The position numbers were made by a program, and so were the translations under genes. Below the pieces are notes generated by a model. It searched no databases. It was not told the origin of the DNA and saw nothing but the letters and a program-made list of their open reading frames with translations. 64,000 nt of DNA from Moringa oleifera (lineage: Eukaryota; Streptophyta; Magnoliopsida; Brassicales; Moringaceae), in assembly GCA_021397835.1 (NCBI GenBank), contig JAJFZO010000165.1, positions 310,001 to 374,000 on the forward strand, read 5' to 3'. Position 1 is the first letter of the stretch. Every line of letters begins with the position of its first letter. Of the stretch, positions 12,136-23,329 are shown piece after piece.

Positions 12136-13748
12136 AATTTCAGCTAGTGATTTTTAATTTCATTTGCATTTATTTTATGATTTTACGTTGTCTCGAGTTC
12201 ACTTGGATTGAGTAACAAAGTGGCAAGTTAGCATGTTTGAAAGAAAAAAACTAATATTCTTAAATTTTTTAAAAAAGAAAACTGAATGTATTACTATTTC
12301 TTGAGTTACGATTAAGTGACCTTAGGAACAAAGAAACTGGCTTGCTCTTTCTTGACTTCTCACGGTTTACCTTTTTGTTTTCTTCTTATAATTATAAAAT
12401 TCATTAATACTATGTATTTTTTATAAAATAGTATCTATGTTAATTATGTTAGTGTGATTTTTTATATTAATATATTAAATTATAAAAGATATTTTTAAAT
12501 ATAAATATTAAAAAACTTTTTTGTACTTTTTAATTACAATTTTAATTTTTAATTTTGTGAAAAAATATCAATTTTGTTTAAATTAAATTTTCACTCAAAC
12601 TAGTTATGAAAAGTTATGGGTATTTTCATAATTGAAATGCTTCAAAAATGATTCAAATGAATTTTGTATTTTATTTTTAATTATTAACTCAAATTCGAAC
12701 TATTTTGAACTCATAAAATAGTTTTTTAAAATATTTTTAATATTAAAATATTTTAATTTTCTATACTGGTAGTTCGAATATTTTTTTATATTTATATAAA
12801 ATTTTGAGTCAAAGTTAATTATATAAGATACTTAATTTAAATATTTTTAAATTTAAAAATTAAAAAAAAATTAAAAGATCAAATATTAAATTAATTTAAA
12901 TTAAATTAAAATTTAAATAAATATAATTTAAATTTTTTTATATTTAATTTAAGACTTTATTAACTCTTGTAATATGTAATATATGCTTCTCTAGCCATGC
13001 TCATTACGGCTTGTGCTAAAAGCCTTCATTGGTAGTAATTTTCTTTTATGGTCACATTTGACAATCTCCTGCCCATGAAAGACAACACTATTCCTCCTTT
13101 GGCAACCATTTTTTGTGATCGTAGCTCGGAGAAACAATGAGAAATCCTTTTGGAATTGAAGCTAGTATATGTCCATAATACGCAAAGGACTGGCCTTGGA
13201 AATGTAAATCTTCCCCTTCTTTATGGTTCGGTCAATATTGCTCTTTAGTCCAAGCGAAACACATATTTGCCCATATAAATTATTTTTTAAAATTAATTTT
13301 TTAAAAATAAAATAACATGATTATAAAATAAATAATATTTATAAAAATAAAATTTTTATTAATAATTTTAATTTTTAACAATATCATATCAAAATAACAA
13401 ATATTATATGTTAATTTAATTAATTTCAAAAATATAATAATTACCCTAATATCAATTTTTTCATACCATAATGGATTCAAAATAATTAAAATTTCGTTTG
13501 ATGTCAAGAAATTTAGATGTACTATTAAGCTTTTTTTAATAAAAAATTAAATTAATTAAAATCGTTAAAAATTTATAAAAATACACGTGTTAAAATTCGT
13601 CGAAAGCTTAAGTAAAAATTTATTTATGAAAAAATTTTGACCAATAAAAATCAGTTGTTTGCCCCATCACATTCGATTTTATCTCTATGAAATCACATGT
13701 ATCTTTTATGATTCTATTGTAGTTGTGATCTCACGATGATAATGATAG

Positions 13749-13817
13749 AAATAAAATAAAGATAGATCTTAATGAGAATGATAGAAAGGAATAAAGATAG
13801 ATCTTAATGACAATAAT
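13749..13817 (+). repeat. short tandem duplication, unit about 35 bases
   Basis: Two adjacent copies of a unit containing AATAAAGATAGATCTTAATGA are seen, separated by GAATGATAGAAAGG. It lies in non-coding AT-rich DNA. Confidence 0.6.
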
Positions 13818-14127
13818 TTTAGAAAAATTAACAGAGTTTTTTTTGTTTAGAGTTTTTTTAATAAAAATAAAATTTTATTTTTATATTTATAATAATAATA
13901 TAAAAATAAATAAACAAAATTATAATTATTTATTTTATTAAATTATCATATGAAAAAATTGAGCAAAATTTAAAAGATGATTTTGATCTTAATAGTTAAT
14001 ATTAGAATTTAAGTTTTAATTTTTTATCAAATAATTAATTTATAAATGTGAGAATTATTTGTTAGTTTGTTTTGAAAATTGGAAAGGTCCAAGGCCACTT
14101 AAATTGGAATGATCAAAAGGCACAAAC

Positions 14128-14867
14128 ATTTTTAGTGGTAAGACCATTTGCATGAGTATTGTTCCTACACTATCTTCATTTTTATGAAATTAACAAATAT
14201 GTAATATATCCTTAGGAGACTTTTAATTTTTGCAAATATATTATACTGTTAGGTTATTTTATATTTATTATTAAAAATAATTTATAAATATAAAAATTTC
14301 ATCTCATAAATTAGTTTTTACGATTGGGAAAGTTAAAAGGACACGTGGAGACAGAAAGAAGGGTATAACCTCTGATAACCAGTGGAGACTAGACGAAGAG
14401 TGAACGAAGTGCAGGTCTTCTTGGGGAACAATCTGCTGTAGGAGGAACCTGGAACTCCATATATGAAACAGGGACTAAACCGACCGGAACAAAATTTTGT
14501 CTTCTGTTTTGTAGAATCCAGGCAAGGAAGCGAAGACATGGTTGAAGTCATTGTTAGGGAGATCGTTCAACAATACCCTGAGCTCCGACGACGGACGGTT
14601 TAGATTGCAGGATTTCGCACGGATGATGCTTATGATCTCGGGGCCCACCAACAAGGTGTTCGGACCTGATGAACAGCCTAAGTCTGCAATTTCCAGGCTC
14701 TCCGGGATGTCGTCGCTGCAGAGCATTTCCAGTACCGCTTCCTCGATCACCGGTTTCGCTATCGATATAATCTTGCTCTGCCAAATCGGACACAAGATAA
14801 AAAATCATGCTCTGGGTTTTCATTTTATCGTAAGAGAAAACAAAGTGGATCGATCTAATATCAAACC
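14128..14867 (-). repeat. segmental duplication, copy 1 (SABATH fragment plus 3' flank)
   Basis: This copy matches 17168-17885 over its whole length. Both contain the AT-rich flank with GGTAAGACC, TATACTGTTAGGTTATTTTA and TTTCATCTCATAAATTAGTT, then the truncated methyltransferase exon, up to the intron acceptor and a little beyond. The shared flank shows that the truncated gene end already existed before the segment was duplicated. Confidence 0.85.
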
Positions 14868-14941
14868 CGAACCAGAGAGTTACTTGCGTAACTGGTCTCA
14901 TCGTCTTCTTTGTTCATATGACTGACTTGCATTGCTGCCAT
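14366..14941 (-). pseudogene. SABATH (salicylate/jasmonate-type) carboxyl methyltransferase pseudogene, copy 1
   Basis: SABATH enzymes transfer a methyl group from S-adenosylmethionine to carboxyl groups of small molecules such as salicylate and jasmonate. Exon 1 starts at ATG 14941-14939 with VSHMNKEDDETSYASNSLVR and ends at a GT donor after 14867. An intron of about 90 bases follows, and exon 2 begins after TTGGCAG near 14777 with SKIISIAKPVIEEAVLEML. The SAM-binding motif I is intact (LEIADLGCSSGPNTLL), and NRPSSELRVLLNDLPNNDFN follows, as in the family. After ASLPGFYKTEDKILF a frameshift occurs. The next part (FSPCFIYGVPGSSYSRLFP, then LHFVHSSSSLHWLSEV) is spread over frames. Homology ends just after HWLSEV, so the C-terminal half, with the cap domain and most substrate contacts, is missing. 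Normal members have about 350-380 residues; barely 170 codons remain. It cannot be active. Confidence 0.88.
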
Positions 14942-17167
14942 GTTCGGCTCTGTCTGCCGGCCTGTTTCTCTGTAAGACAAATCCAAAACTAAGATGAAGA
15001 GTTGGGCGAAAGAGAGATTTAGCCTCATTATATATAGACGACCAGGCGAAGTTAAAGGTACAATCAATAGTTTACTATGCACAATTACTTAAAATACAAT
15101 CAATATAATATTTATTAATATAAATCAAGTTGTTTATACATTTTATAAATATATTTAAAAATGATAAACAATTCACTCATAAAGGCATATAAAATAAAAT
15201 AGATAAATTTATTGATAATATTAGTGTATTATTTTAATCAAATAAGATATGATGTTATCAATATTCTCAAGCAGATTATATAAATAATTATTGTTTTGAA
15301 TTTGAAAATTGTAATGATGATCGTGTGCACTATTTTGCAATTAAAAATATTAACAATTGATATATGATTTTATCTCCATTGCATGACTCTGCATTACTTT
15401 GAGTTATAATTTTTTTTTAAATTAAAAATTTCAATATATATGATATATTTTTTAAAATACTTTTTATAATTTAAAAATATGGTATAAAATATATAATTTT
15501 AAATATATAAATAATTATATATATAATGTAAAAACCTTATGAGGTATCCAACATAAATCTTTTGATTAATTTAAAAAAAATTATTCTATTAATTTAAATT
15601 ATATCAAATTTTTAATAAAATTTATTTGATAATTTATTATATTAACATAAAAATAATTGTAATTATTTGTTTTATTAAATTATTAAGTATCATCATTTAT
15701 GAAAAAACTAAAAAAACTGAAATTAAGGTAAAGACAAAGTTGTTACATTTAAAAATTAAGTGATAAATGTGGCTTTCTTCTATCGTTTAGCGATCCAAAT
15801 GGTCAGAGGAACACATAGGATGTTTTGTTTTCAACACGACAGTGAAATTCAGGCTCGCAGTTTTAACGGGCTAGGCTTGCGTAGTTCCAGCAGTACAAAC
15901 AAGACATTTCGTCATCCCACGGAAGAACCAGCAGCTTTATCAACTATATCCTAATAAATTTTTTAAAAATAAGTTCATAAATTAATTGAGAGAAAAATTT
16001 TATTTATTTTTTTTTTAAAAAGGAAAGCCAGACAAAGTCTCCGCTCAGGGGACGTACACAAATTCGAATTGGTTTCTCGCAGGGGTATTTATGGAATTCC
16101 GTTTCTTCTTGTTATTCTTGCTTTAGGCACGCTTCTCTTCCATTGCTTTAATTGGCCAATGTCTCTTCCTTTTTGTAAACATATAAAAATATTATTATAA
16201 AAATAACATTTACAATATGATGTAACAATATATAAATTTTAATTATAACATTTTATAAAATTTTACCTATTATCATTTAAAAAAATTATCACAATTCAAT
16301 TAACAAAGAAATTTAGTTAAACAGTGACGGCAATCCATGAAAATAAACAGGCTGCGGTGCAGCACTGTTACAGTACATGCACAATAGATTATAATTGTAC
16401 TTGCTTTTGTTTATTGCACCTGTTGGAAATGATATAATAAAAAATTCGATAGAAATCATTACTCACGTATGTTAATAAAAAATAATTAAAAATTATTAAA
16501 AAATGAGTTAATATTCCAGAGGCTTGTTGCCAGTCTGTCTTCTTGGAGATTGAGATCCATGCCAAAATTCCTCATATCTCGCCAAGTGACATTATTATAT
16601 TCTATTAACTTGAGTTAATATTTAACAGAACTTATTTAAGGTAGATTTTTTTAATTAAAAAAATTTAATATTTGACTGTTGATTTTGTGATAAGTTAATT
16701 AAATAATTAATTAAAAAAATAATTGAACATAAATTTAAATTATTAATAAATACATTAAAAAATCATTTAAAAATAAATTAAAAGTTATAATTCAACATAA
16801 GAATATTCAAAATTACTATTGCATGAAACCTTAAAAAGGAAAAGAAATATATAAAAAGCAATTGCGGTTTTTAATTTGATATTTTATTTTTAATTAAAAT
16901 TTTGTATTATATTGATTATAATATAAAAATAATTTTTCTAATTTTTCAAATATTTTTTGAAAAAATAAAAGTAGATTTTATTAAAAATAATAATTATATT
17001 ATATTGTTTATATTATAACTTATTCATTATATAACTATTTTCATTAATCAAAAATAAACAAAATAGTGATCAATTAATCTGAAGAAAAAAATGAAATAAA
17101 ATAAACATAAAAATTTATAAATAATGTTAATGCAAAATAAATGTGATATCTTTTTAATAAATTAGAT
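14942..17167. other. AT-rich spacer between the two SABATH copies
   Basis: Upstream DNA of the first SABATH copy (a TATATATA-like stretch lies near 15030) runs into about 2 kb of AT-rich sequence without recognisable genes. A 64-codon frame at 15760-15954 and a less AT-rich patch at 16020-16150 show no motif. No exon 1 for the second SABATH copy was found here. Confidence 0.5.
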
Positions 17168-17885
17168 TAAAACATTTTCGGTGGTAAGACCCATTTGCAA
17201 GAGTATTATTTTTTCATTATCTTCATTTTTATGAAATTAAAAAATATATAATATATCCGTAAGAGACTTTTAATTTATGTAAATACATTATACTGTTAGG
17301 TTATTTTATCTTTATCATTAAAAAATAATTAATTATTTTATAAATATAAAAAATTTCATCTCATAAATTAGTTTTTGAGATTGGGAAAGTTAAGAGCCAC
17401 GGTGGAGACTGAAAGAAGGGTATGGCCTCTGACAGACAGTGGAGACTAGAAGAAGAGGGAACGAAGTGCAGGCTCCTCTCGGGGGGAACAATTTGCTATA
17501 GAAGGATCCCGGAACTCCAGATATGGAGCAGGGACTAAACCAGCCGAAAATTTTCTCTTCCATTAATCTATTGTAGAATGCAGGCGAGGAAGCAAAGACA
17601 TGGTTGAAGTCATTGTTAGGGAGATCGTTCAATGATATCCTGAGCTCCGGCGAAGGCCGGTTTAGATTCCCGGATTTTGCACGCATGATGCTTATGATCT
17701 TGGAGCCCACCAACAAGGTGTTTGGACCTGACGAATAGCCTCAATTTGTAATTGCCAGGCTCTCCGGGATGTCGTCGCTGCACGACATTTCCAGTATCGC
17801 TTCCTCGATCATCAGCTTCGTTATCGATATAATCTTGCTCTGCCAAATCAGACACAAGAGTATGTATGCTCTGGGTTTTCATTTT
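17168..17885 (-). repeat. segmental duplication, copy 2
   Basis: This is the second copy of the segment at 14128-14867, in the same orientation, about 3.0 kb away. It covers the 3' flank, the truncated exon 2 and the beginning of the intron, and stops near 17885, so the exon 1 of copy 1 has no counterpart here. Confidence 0.85.
17425..17839 (-). pseudogene. SABATH methyltransferase pseudogene, copy 2 (exon 2 only)
   Basis: The minus strand from the acceptor near 17840 reads SKIISITKLMIEEAILEM, then a damaged SAM-binding motif I in which LEIADLGCSSG has become LAITN, a stop, GYSSG. The frame then runs open through NRPSPELRISLNDLPNNDFN, ASSPAFYNRLMEEKIFGWFS and SGVPGSFYSKLFP. The HWLSEV end of the homology is mutated (tryptophan to cysteine) and spread over frames. 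It ends at the same point as copy 1. Exon 1 and the C-terminal half are missing. It is more decayed than copy 1 in motif I but keeps a longer open frame in the middle. No function is expected. Confidence 0.87.
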
Positions 17886-19389
17886 AATTAATAAATTATT
17901 ATGTTTATTTGAATGAAAAAAAATCATGCATGTGTTATGCATGTTTTCACAATATGACCGTTGATCAACTATTTAAATGATAAGGTTCACGCCTTCTGTA
18001 CTCTTTTTTTCTCCTCTGCTTTTTTCTTTCCTCCTCTCTCTTAAAGCCTTCTTTTCCTTGAGGAAGTAGATCGAATGAAAAAGAAGAAACAGAGAAACCA
18101 GAGATGATCTTAAACTAGACTGTGCGAAAATGAGGGCATGACATACAACTGGAATGGAATTTCCGTGGGCTCTTCTGCGAGTATTCTCTCCATGCAAGTG
18201 GTGGGGATATTTCTTATAATATGAGTGAAGAGCAACCTCAGGAACACCACGTACGCAGCATGAAAGTGTCTTATGTTAGCAGAGGCTTGATGGGTTATCT
18301 TGGGAACAAGGTACGTTTTAATTTCTCAAAGTTGAAGAGTGGAATTATGATGATGTAAGAAAAAGTGGCCATCTCATCTTCTTGGATTTTCCAGGGTTCA
18401 ATTTCAACTACCATGTCATTACACCAAACAAGATTTTGCTTCATCTGCAGTCGTTTGATCTCTGGGCAGAAGGAGGGAGATGAACTACGAAGACACTCAG
18501 ATGCTATGGAGATCCTAAGGAAGACAAGATTTCGACGGGTCCATGGCATGGGAGATGAGAACTCTCCTCAAAAAATTCTCAATCAGGATTAAAGCCTTTA
18601 CTCTCACTTTTTTTCTATCCATACTTAGCTAATGAATTAATATCTGCAAGTTTGTTAAATTCTGTCATATTTGTCCTGCTCTAGAAGAATTATTTGGCTT
18701 GCTGACTTGAATTACTGGATTGCGTTGTCTTACTGCTCTACAAAGGCTCTTGTTGAGATGCCAATTGGAGAGTATTGTTAGAGAATGATCGAGAATGTTT
18801 ATTTGTTTGTGATGTTCTTTCTGAAGTTTCAGAATCCTCTTTTTTCAATCTACTTTTAAACATGCTCAATCTAAAACTCAGATGGTTTTTACTTTCAGCT
18901 ACGGATAGAGCGGGCATGTGTTTGAGGGATGGAATAAAGGGAAGGTATGTTTTCCTCCCACCTGTAAGTATTTAAATATTCAGACAGATATGCAGGTGAT
19001 GATAGACATCCAAAGGAGCAGCGAAGAACGCCTGCATGATATGCATTCTCTGGGGAAATATCTCTTACAATGAAATTACATTTAGCCTTGTATTACATGA
19101 TTGTCAGCATGCCAAATATTGTGGACAATATTGTCTGTTCAATTCTGGTAAAGTTAGTCTCTGATTGTGCCCTTTTCATCCAGGTGTGATCCTACACTAT
19201 GGTATAGGTGAGGCCAAAATCAACTATCTTATGTTCATGTTTGCTGCCTATGTTTTCCTCATTAATTTTTCACAAACATCTAATATTTTGGATGTTTTTG
19301 CTCGTTGAAATTTTTTTGACCATATGATTACGGGATAGCATGTATCATTTTCAAACTTACTCTACTAACAATGGATAAGCATGTTATAG
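17886..19389. other. less AT-rich DNA with unrecognised open frames
   Basis: About 1.5 kb of more balanced composition. An ATG at 18222 opens MSEEQPQEHHVRSMKVSY and runs to a possible GT donor after GYLGNK (18309). A 75-codon frame lies at 18365-18592 and a 66-codon frame at 18775-18975. None matches a family I know. From about 19220 the sequence is homologous to the intron that precedes the first transportin exon copy (CTATGTTTTCCTCATTAAT, CATCTAATATTTTGGATG and so on). This may be another decayed gene on the plus strand. Confidence 0.4.
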
Positions 19390-19498
19390 GTTGATCCTAT
19401 GTCTGTAGGAGTTCAATTTGATAAAGAGTTTATTGTATGCTTCTTAGACTTACTCTCAGGGCTTGTAGAAGGGCTTGGCAGTGTGATTGAGAGTTCAG
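19390..19498 (+). pseudogene. TRN1: transportin-1 remnant, exon A copy 1
   Basis: Transportin-1 (importin beta-2) carries proteins into the nucleus and is built of HEAT repeats. After an acceptor (TTATAG) the frame reads [20 protein letters not shown] and [15 protein letters not shown] without a stop, then a donor-like position (GTGTTTAC). This is one exon of the C-terminal half of plant transportin-1. Its normal partner exon (B, reading [18 protein letters not shown]) is not next to it: the intron is interrupted from about 19628 by DNA with B3-domain exons, and exon B appears only at 22197. It is the first and best-preserved member of the exon series. Confidence 0.85.
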
Positions 19499-19944
19499 TG
19501 TTTACTTTTGTCAAATATCTTGGAAATATATATGCATATCTATGTGGCTTTTATTTCTTGTATTTGATGATATCAATCGTGAGTGCTTCTGTTTGTCATT
19601 TGAACTGCATTTGTCCTTTGAAGTATTTGATATAATTTAACTGCTCATGAACTTACTGAGTTTAAGACGTTCTCTGCTTCATTTTTCAGTTTTTGAGCAA
19701 TCAAATTAACTGAATTAACTGGTATAACATCCTATTGTGGAACTTCAAAATTCAAGAGTGTGATCCTTGTTCATATTCCAATGCAATAATGCCCAATTTT
19801 CCTGGAATTGAAGCAGACTATTTTACCTAAATTAGCATGTGTCATAGATGCAAGAAAGAAACTTACATACTTTATATTCTGTTTGAACTTATAGGTTTGG
19901 TGCTTAAGTTCGTGTTGGTAAAAATTGTAGTTGTACCTTCTACA

Positions 19945-20302
19945 GGGCATAACTCCAGCTTTTGTCAAGCACTTTAATGGATCTACACCCAACAATGCTA
20001 TTCTCAAAGATCATACACAAATGTAATGGCATGTCACATTGGAAGAAGGTGAGCAGGGTGTGTTTTTTACAAGTGGTTGGCAACGCTTTGCAAGTGAGAA
20101 CTCTTTAGAACTTGGGGACTTTCTTGTTTTCAATTATGATGGAAATTCTCATTTTGATGTGACTATTTTCGGTATGCATGGATGCAAGAAGGAAGCAACT
20201 TCTTTTACAAGCACTTTGACCACCCTAGTGAAGGAGGAACCAAAGACCGAACCAGAAGAGGCTTCAAATAAGTGCAATCATCCTGCAAGTAGAAGTACTT
20301 AG
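19945..20302 (+). pseudogene. REM-type B3 DNA-binding domain remnant, domain 1
   Basis: B3 proteins of the REM class are plant transcription factors with one or more B3 domains. After an acceptor (CTACAG) the frame reads GITPAFVKHFNGSTPNNAIL, KDHTQM, then a premature TAA at 20024-20026, then WHVTLEEGEQGVFFTSGWQR and FASENSLELGDFLVFNYDGN, SHFDVTIFG. This is the second half of a B3 domain with its core tryptophan and GW, GDFLVF and DV-IF motifs. A linker follows, KEEPKTEPEEASN, ending at TAG 20300-20302. The first strand of the domain (FFKV-type exon) was not found upstream. The stop falls in the middle of the domain, so the product would be useless. The gene lies inside the transportin exon A/B intron in the same orientation. 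Confidence 0.85.
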
Positions 20303-20451
20303 AAACAATCCTCTGAAGAGTACAAAGAAGCAGTTCGTTAACAAATTCTATTATTGAGCATGTTGCAAGCTTTCTTCTAAGTGGTCTTATGCTTACAGCT
20401 CCATCTGGTGCAAAGGAAGTCAGATCAAGAAGAACTAGTGAGATAATCTTG

Positions 20452-20537
20452 AAAAACGCAGACCATTAACTACACATGTTGCATCATTGAAACCAAAGTT
20501 TGTTGCAACCATGACTCGGTCTTCAAAATATGGTTTG
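20452..20537 (+). pseudogene. B3 gene remnant, exon leading into second B3 domain
   Basis: A plus-strand frame reads RRPLTTHVASLKPKFVATMT then RSSKYGL up to a GTGAG donor. This has the form of the linker and first strand of a second REM B3 domain (KPxFVxTM). The segment just before it (20400-20450, AKEVRSRRTSEI in one frame) may belong to the same exon, but stops intervene. Confidence 0.5.
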
Positions 20538-20917
20538 GTGAGTTGCTTGTGTTTTCATTTGTGCATTATGTCTACTTTTTGTTGCCTTATGTTTTCTTCA
20601 TTAATGGAGATATAAAAAAAAAAAAAAGGAAACTTTTAACAACTTGATAAAGTTTTGTGAGGAGGAAATACTGATTGAAACTGGCATGAGAGGAGCTTCT
20701 TGTATGGGTGTGGTAGACCAAACCTTGTTTTAGTTTTTATGAAAAGAGTTTTAGGTTATCCATTTCGACTGATCAGTGATCAACAATTCAGCTAAGAGTT
20801 CTAGCAAGCAATTGTATGATGTATTAGAAAGGAAATGTTCTGTCTTATGTTAATGTTTTAATAGGAATATTTGGACAGTAAATTGTACAGAGTTAATATG
20901 ATGGAGAGCAGATTGGT

Positions 20918-21274
20918 ATGAAGGAGGAAGGTGACATGTTGATGCCATTATTGTTCATGGAAAGCTTGGTAGTTTGTCTTTATTTCAGATATTACTATGT
21001 TGTTAGAAGAATGAAAGAATTTGATCCAGGGATGGCTTGTTATACATGCTTGGAATGGGTTTGCGCTGTAGGATTAGAGCTCATAGGGAGGATATCATCA
21101 GATATGCCACCGTGTGATTCAAAAGAGCTACTGCCTGGACTTAAGCTTTCTTCCAATCAATCTGTTGCTTGTTCTTGGCCTTATAGTTTACCCATTATTA
21201 AAAACTGTGAAATGATTGGTGGACAAGTTGCCCTGGGGACTGTGTATGTTGCTTTACCCATTATCAAATGTTAG
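20918..21274 (+). other. unrecognised open frame of 118 codons
   Basis: The frame starts at ATG 20918 and contains VGLELIGRISSDMPPCDSKE and LLPGLKLSSNQSVACSW. I cannot assign it to a family. It lies between two B3 exon remnants, so it may be read-through of a large intron or a short unrelated fragment. The composition is that of the surrounding DNA. Low support as a gene. Confidence 0.2.
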
Positions 21275-21337
21275 TTGCTTTGTACTTTTGTTATTCTTAC
21301 AAGAGCATACATCTCATAGTAGTGTTTCTCCTGGCAG

Positions 21338-21430
21338 CATTTTTTGAAATCTCTAGTGAGTTCGATTGGCATGAATTTGAAGCCAGACACAATGATGTGT
21401 GATCTGGATGGGAAGAAGTGGCCTGTGAAG
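21338..21430 (+). pseudogene. B3 gene remnant, exon of second B3 domain
   Basis: After the acceptor CTGGCAG the frame reads HFLKSLVSSIGMNLKPDTMM then CDLDGKKWPVK, ending at a GT donor (21431-21432). It matches the middle of a REM B3 domain, where a loop with xPxTMxLxDxxGKxWPV precedes the next strand. It is open throughout. The following exon was not recognised. With the two previous pieces it shows that a two-domain REM gene lies here on the plus strand in decayed form. Confidence 0.65.
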
Positions 21431-22170
21431 GTTAGTTTCTGAAATACGGTCATAGGTTTTCTCACTTATGGCTGGACTTAATTCTGGAGCCATCACAAAT
21501 TAGTGGGAAATGACCATTGCTAAGTTGAGTTTGTTCTCATTAGAGGACGCAAGAGCAAAGAAATGCAGGTGAAAGTAACCCAATAATCATCATGTAATCA
21601 GATTCATTCCTTTTGTCCTTGATTATTACTACAATAATCATCATGTAATCCAATCTTGTCTTTTTTTTTTTTTTTAAGAATTCCTTCAACCTCTTCACAC
21701 TCTTTGGCATCCACAGCAGCAGTAGCAGGAGGAGCAAGCAAGACTGCATTCCCACATTACCTAATTTCTTGTCTCCCTACACATGGTAATATTTTTCAAA
21801 TCTCAAGCAACCATAATTAAATTCCTATGCCAATATATATGATCAGATTTATTCCTATTTGGTACAACTATAACCCATTTACCTGTTTGATCTGTCAGTA
21901 ATTGAATTAACCAAGTACTAATTTGAATTTGGGTACACATGATTCTTCTGATAAATGCCATTGGATTACTCAATTAATTCAATTAATTACTTATTACAGT
22001 CTTGGATTAACGGCGGGGCCCAGGGGGAGGGGGAGGGGGAGGGGGGAATTTCATAACATGATCATATTAGGTGTGACAGACTTATCCTAATGGGGTGGAT
22101 AAAAACACGTCATCAATTATAGATACAATCCATTTAATAAGCAATGTAATTAGTTGTTTATTAAGAAATC
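21431..22170. other. intronic or intergenic DNA, no exon recognised
   Basis: Between the last B3 exon and the transportin exon B copy 1 lie about 740 bases without recognised coding sequence. A poly-T run (21661-21675) and the G-rich tract are the only notable features. Homology to the transportin intron resumes near 22170. Confidence 0.5.
22011..22046 (+). repeat. G-rich tract with G-quadruplex potential
   Basis: A GGCGGGGCCC stretch is followed by four runs of five or more G separated by single A residues. Such a pattern can fold into a G-quadruplex. It stands out in AT-rich surroundings and lies about 150 bases before exon B copy 1. No role can be assigned. Confidence 0.6.
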
Positions 22171-22196
22171 AATATTGGTTGTTTGTATTTTTGCAG

Positions 22197-22292
22197 GCTT
22201 CATAAAGCACATTGAGGAATCCATTTCTGCTGTGTTGTATTGATGATGCTTCTGATGTTCGATAATGTGCCTTGCAGTTCTTGGGGATCTCG
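22197..22292 (+). pseudogene. TRN1: transportin-1 exon B copy 1
   Basis: The exon starts after TTTGCAG with GCTTCATAAAGCACATTGAG, where TAA replaces the glutamine codon of ASQSTL. Later parts read VLY, a shift, and DDASDVR in changed frames. It ends at the module junction (GGGGATCTCG then TTATTTCT), where the true exon should continue to CAAGAG. Confidence 0.8.
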
Positions 22293-23329
22293 TTATTTCT
22301 AAGATTTGATATCTGTGTTTTCCTCACTAATTTGTTCATAATCATCTAATGTTTTAAATATTTTTACTTGTTGAAAGATTTATGACCATATGATTAGCGG
22401 ATAGTATGTACTATATTCAACTTCACACTACTAATGATGGATGCTTATGTTACAGGTTAATCCTGTATCTATAGGAGTACAATTTGATAAGGAATTTATT
22501 GTATGCTCCTTAGACTTGCTCTTTGGGCTTGTAGAAGGGCTTGGCAGTCTGATTGAGAGTTAGGTATTTACCTTTGTCAGATATCTTGGAAATATATTTG
22601 CATATCTATCTGGCTTTTATTTCTTGTATTTGATGATGTCAAGTATGAGTGCTTTTGTTTCTCATTGGAACTGCATTTTATTTTGGGTCCTCTGAAGTAA
22701 TAAACGTCAACAAAATTAATTGCTACTTTTTATTTAATATTGTACTGAACAAATCTTATTGGTAGTTCCAATCACAAGTCTTTATATTGTGGTAACATAC
22801 TACCAAACATGAAAAAAAAAGTTATGCTTTAATGCCAATGATAGTAGTTTTCTTCCGTAAGGTTCCATCTGGAGGCAGTAACTCAATTAAGCTCATTCTT
22901 TTAAAGTGTTTCTGTTGCTAGGCCGGAACACTAGTAACCATCACACTTATGAGTCTGCCAGTGGATTTATGCTATATCTTTAGTAAGCCATTTATGTAGA
23001 AGTCTTTGGTGATATAAAAAGAATTGATTTTTGGTTGATTTGAAAGCTGTTAATGTGTTTGGTATCTAGGTTGTTTGCTAAAGGTGCATTATAGTGCCTG
23101 TAGCTCCCTGCATTCATGGGGAGATTGTTTTCAGTGTTGGCATATAGCCTCACATTTCGGGAAGACTACTAGATAGGCTGATTGAATTTAAAGACATTCT
23201 GTCCAATTTTTTGATTTAAACCTTTGTTGCAAGCTTCACAGGGCACACTAGGGGATCCACTTATGCAGTGCTATATTGATGATGCTTGTGATGTTCGGCA
23301 AAGTGCTCTTGCACTTCTTGGGGACCTTT
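22293..23329 (+). pseudogene. TRN1: transportin module unit 1 (exon A copy 2, exon B copy 2)
   Basis: Exon A copy 2 is at 22456-22563. It reads [20 protein letters not shown] and [15 protein letters not shown], then TAG at the last codon. Exon B copy 2 is at 23233-23329; its acceptor has changed from CAG to CAA. The intron between them is about 670 bases. Both exons keep most residues of the family consensus apart from these changes. Confidence 0.8.

Larger units (their letters stand above)
10653..14127. other. AT-rich spacer, no gene seen
   Basis: Beyond the MCU donor site I see only AT-rich sequence. The open frame of 98 codons on plus 11692-11988 has no recognisable motif, and its complement carries another chance frame. 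A stretch of less AT-rich sequence near 12985-13230 has no coding pattern. Two small repeats are listed separately. The 3' part of the MCU gene is not present. Confidence 0.5.

Noticed and set aside
14542..14925. 127-codon plus-strand open frame
   Set aside because: It is antisense to the SABATH exon with an intact SAM-binding motif on the other strand.
14366..14941. Functional salicylate methyltransferase
   Set aside because: The C-terminal half is missing and a frameshift lies before the end of the remaining part.
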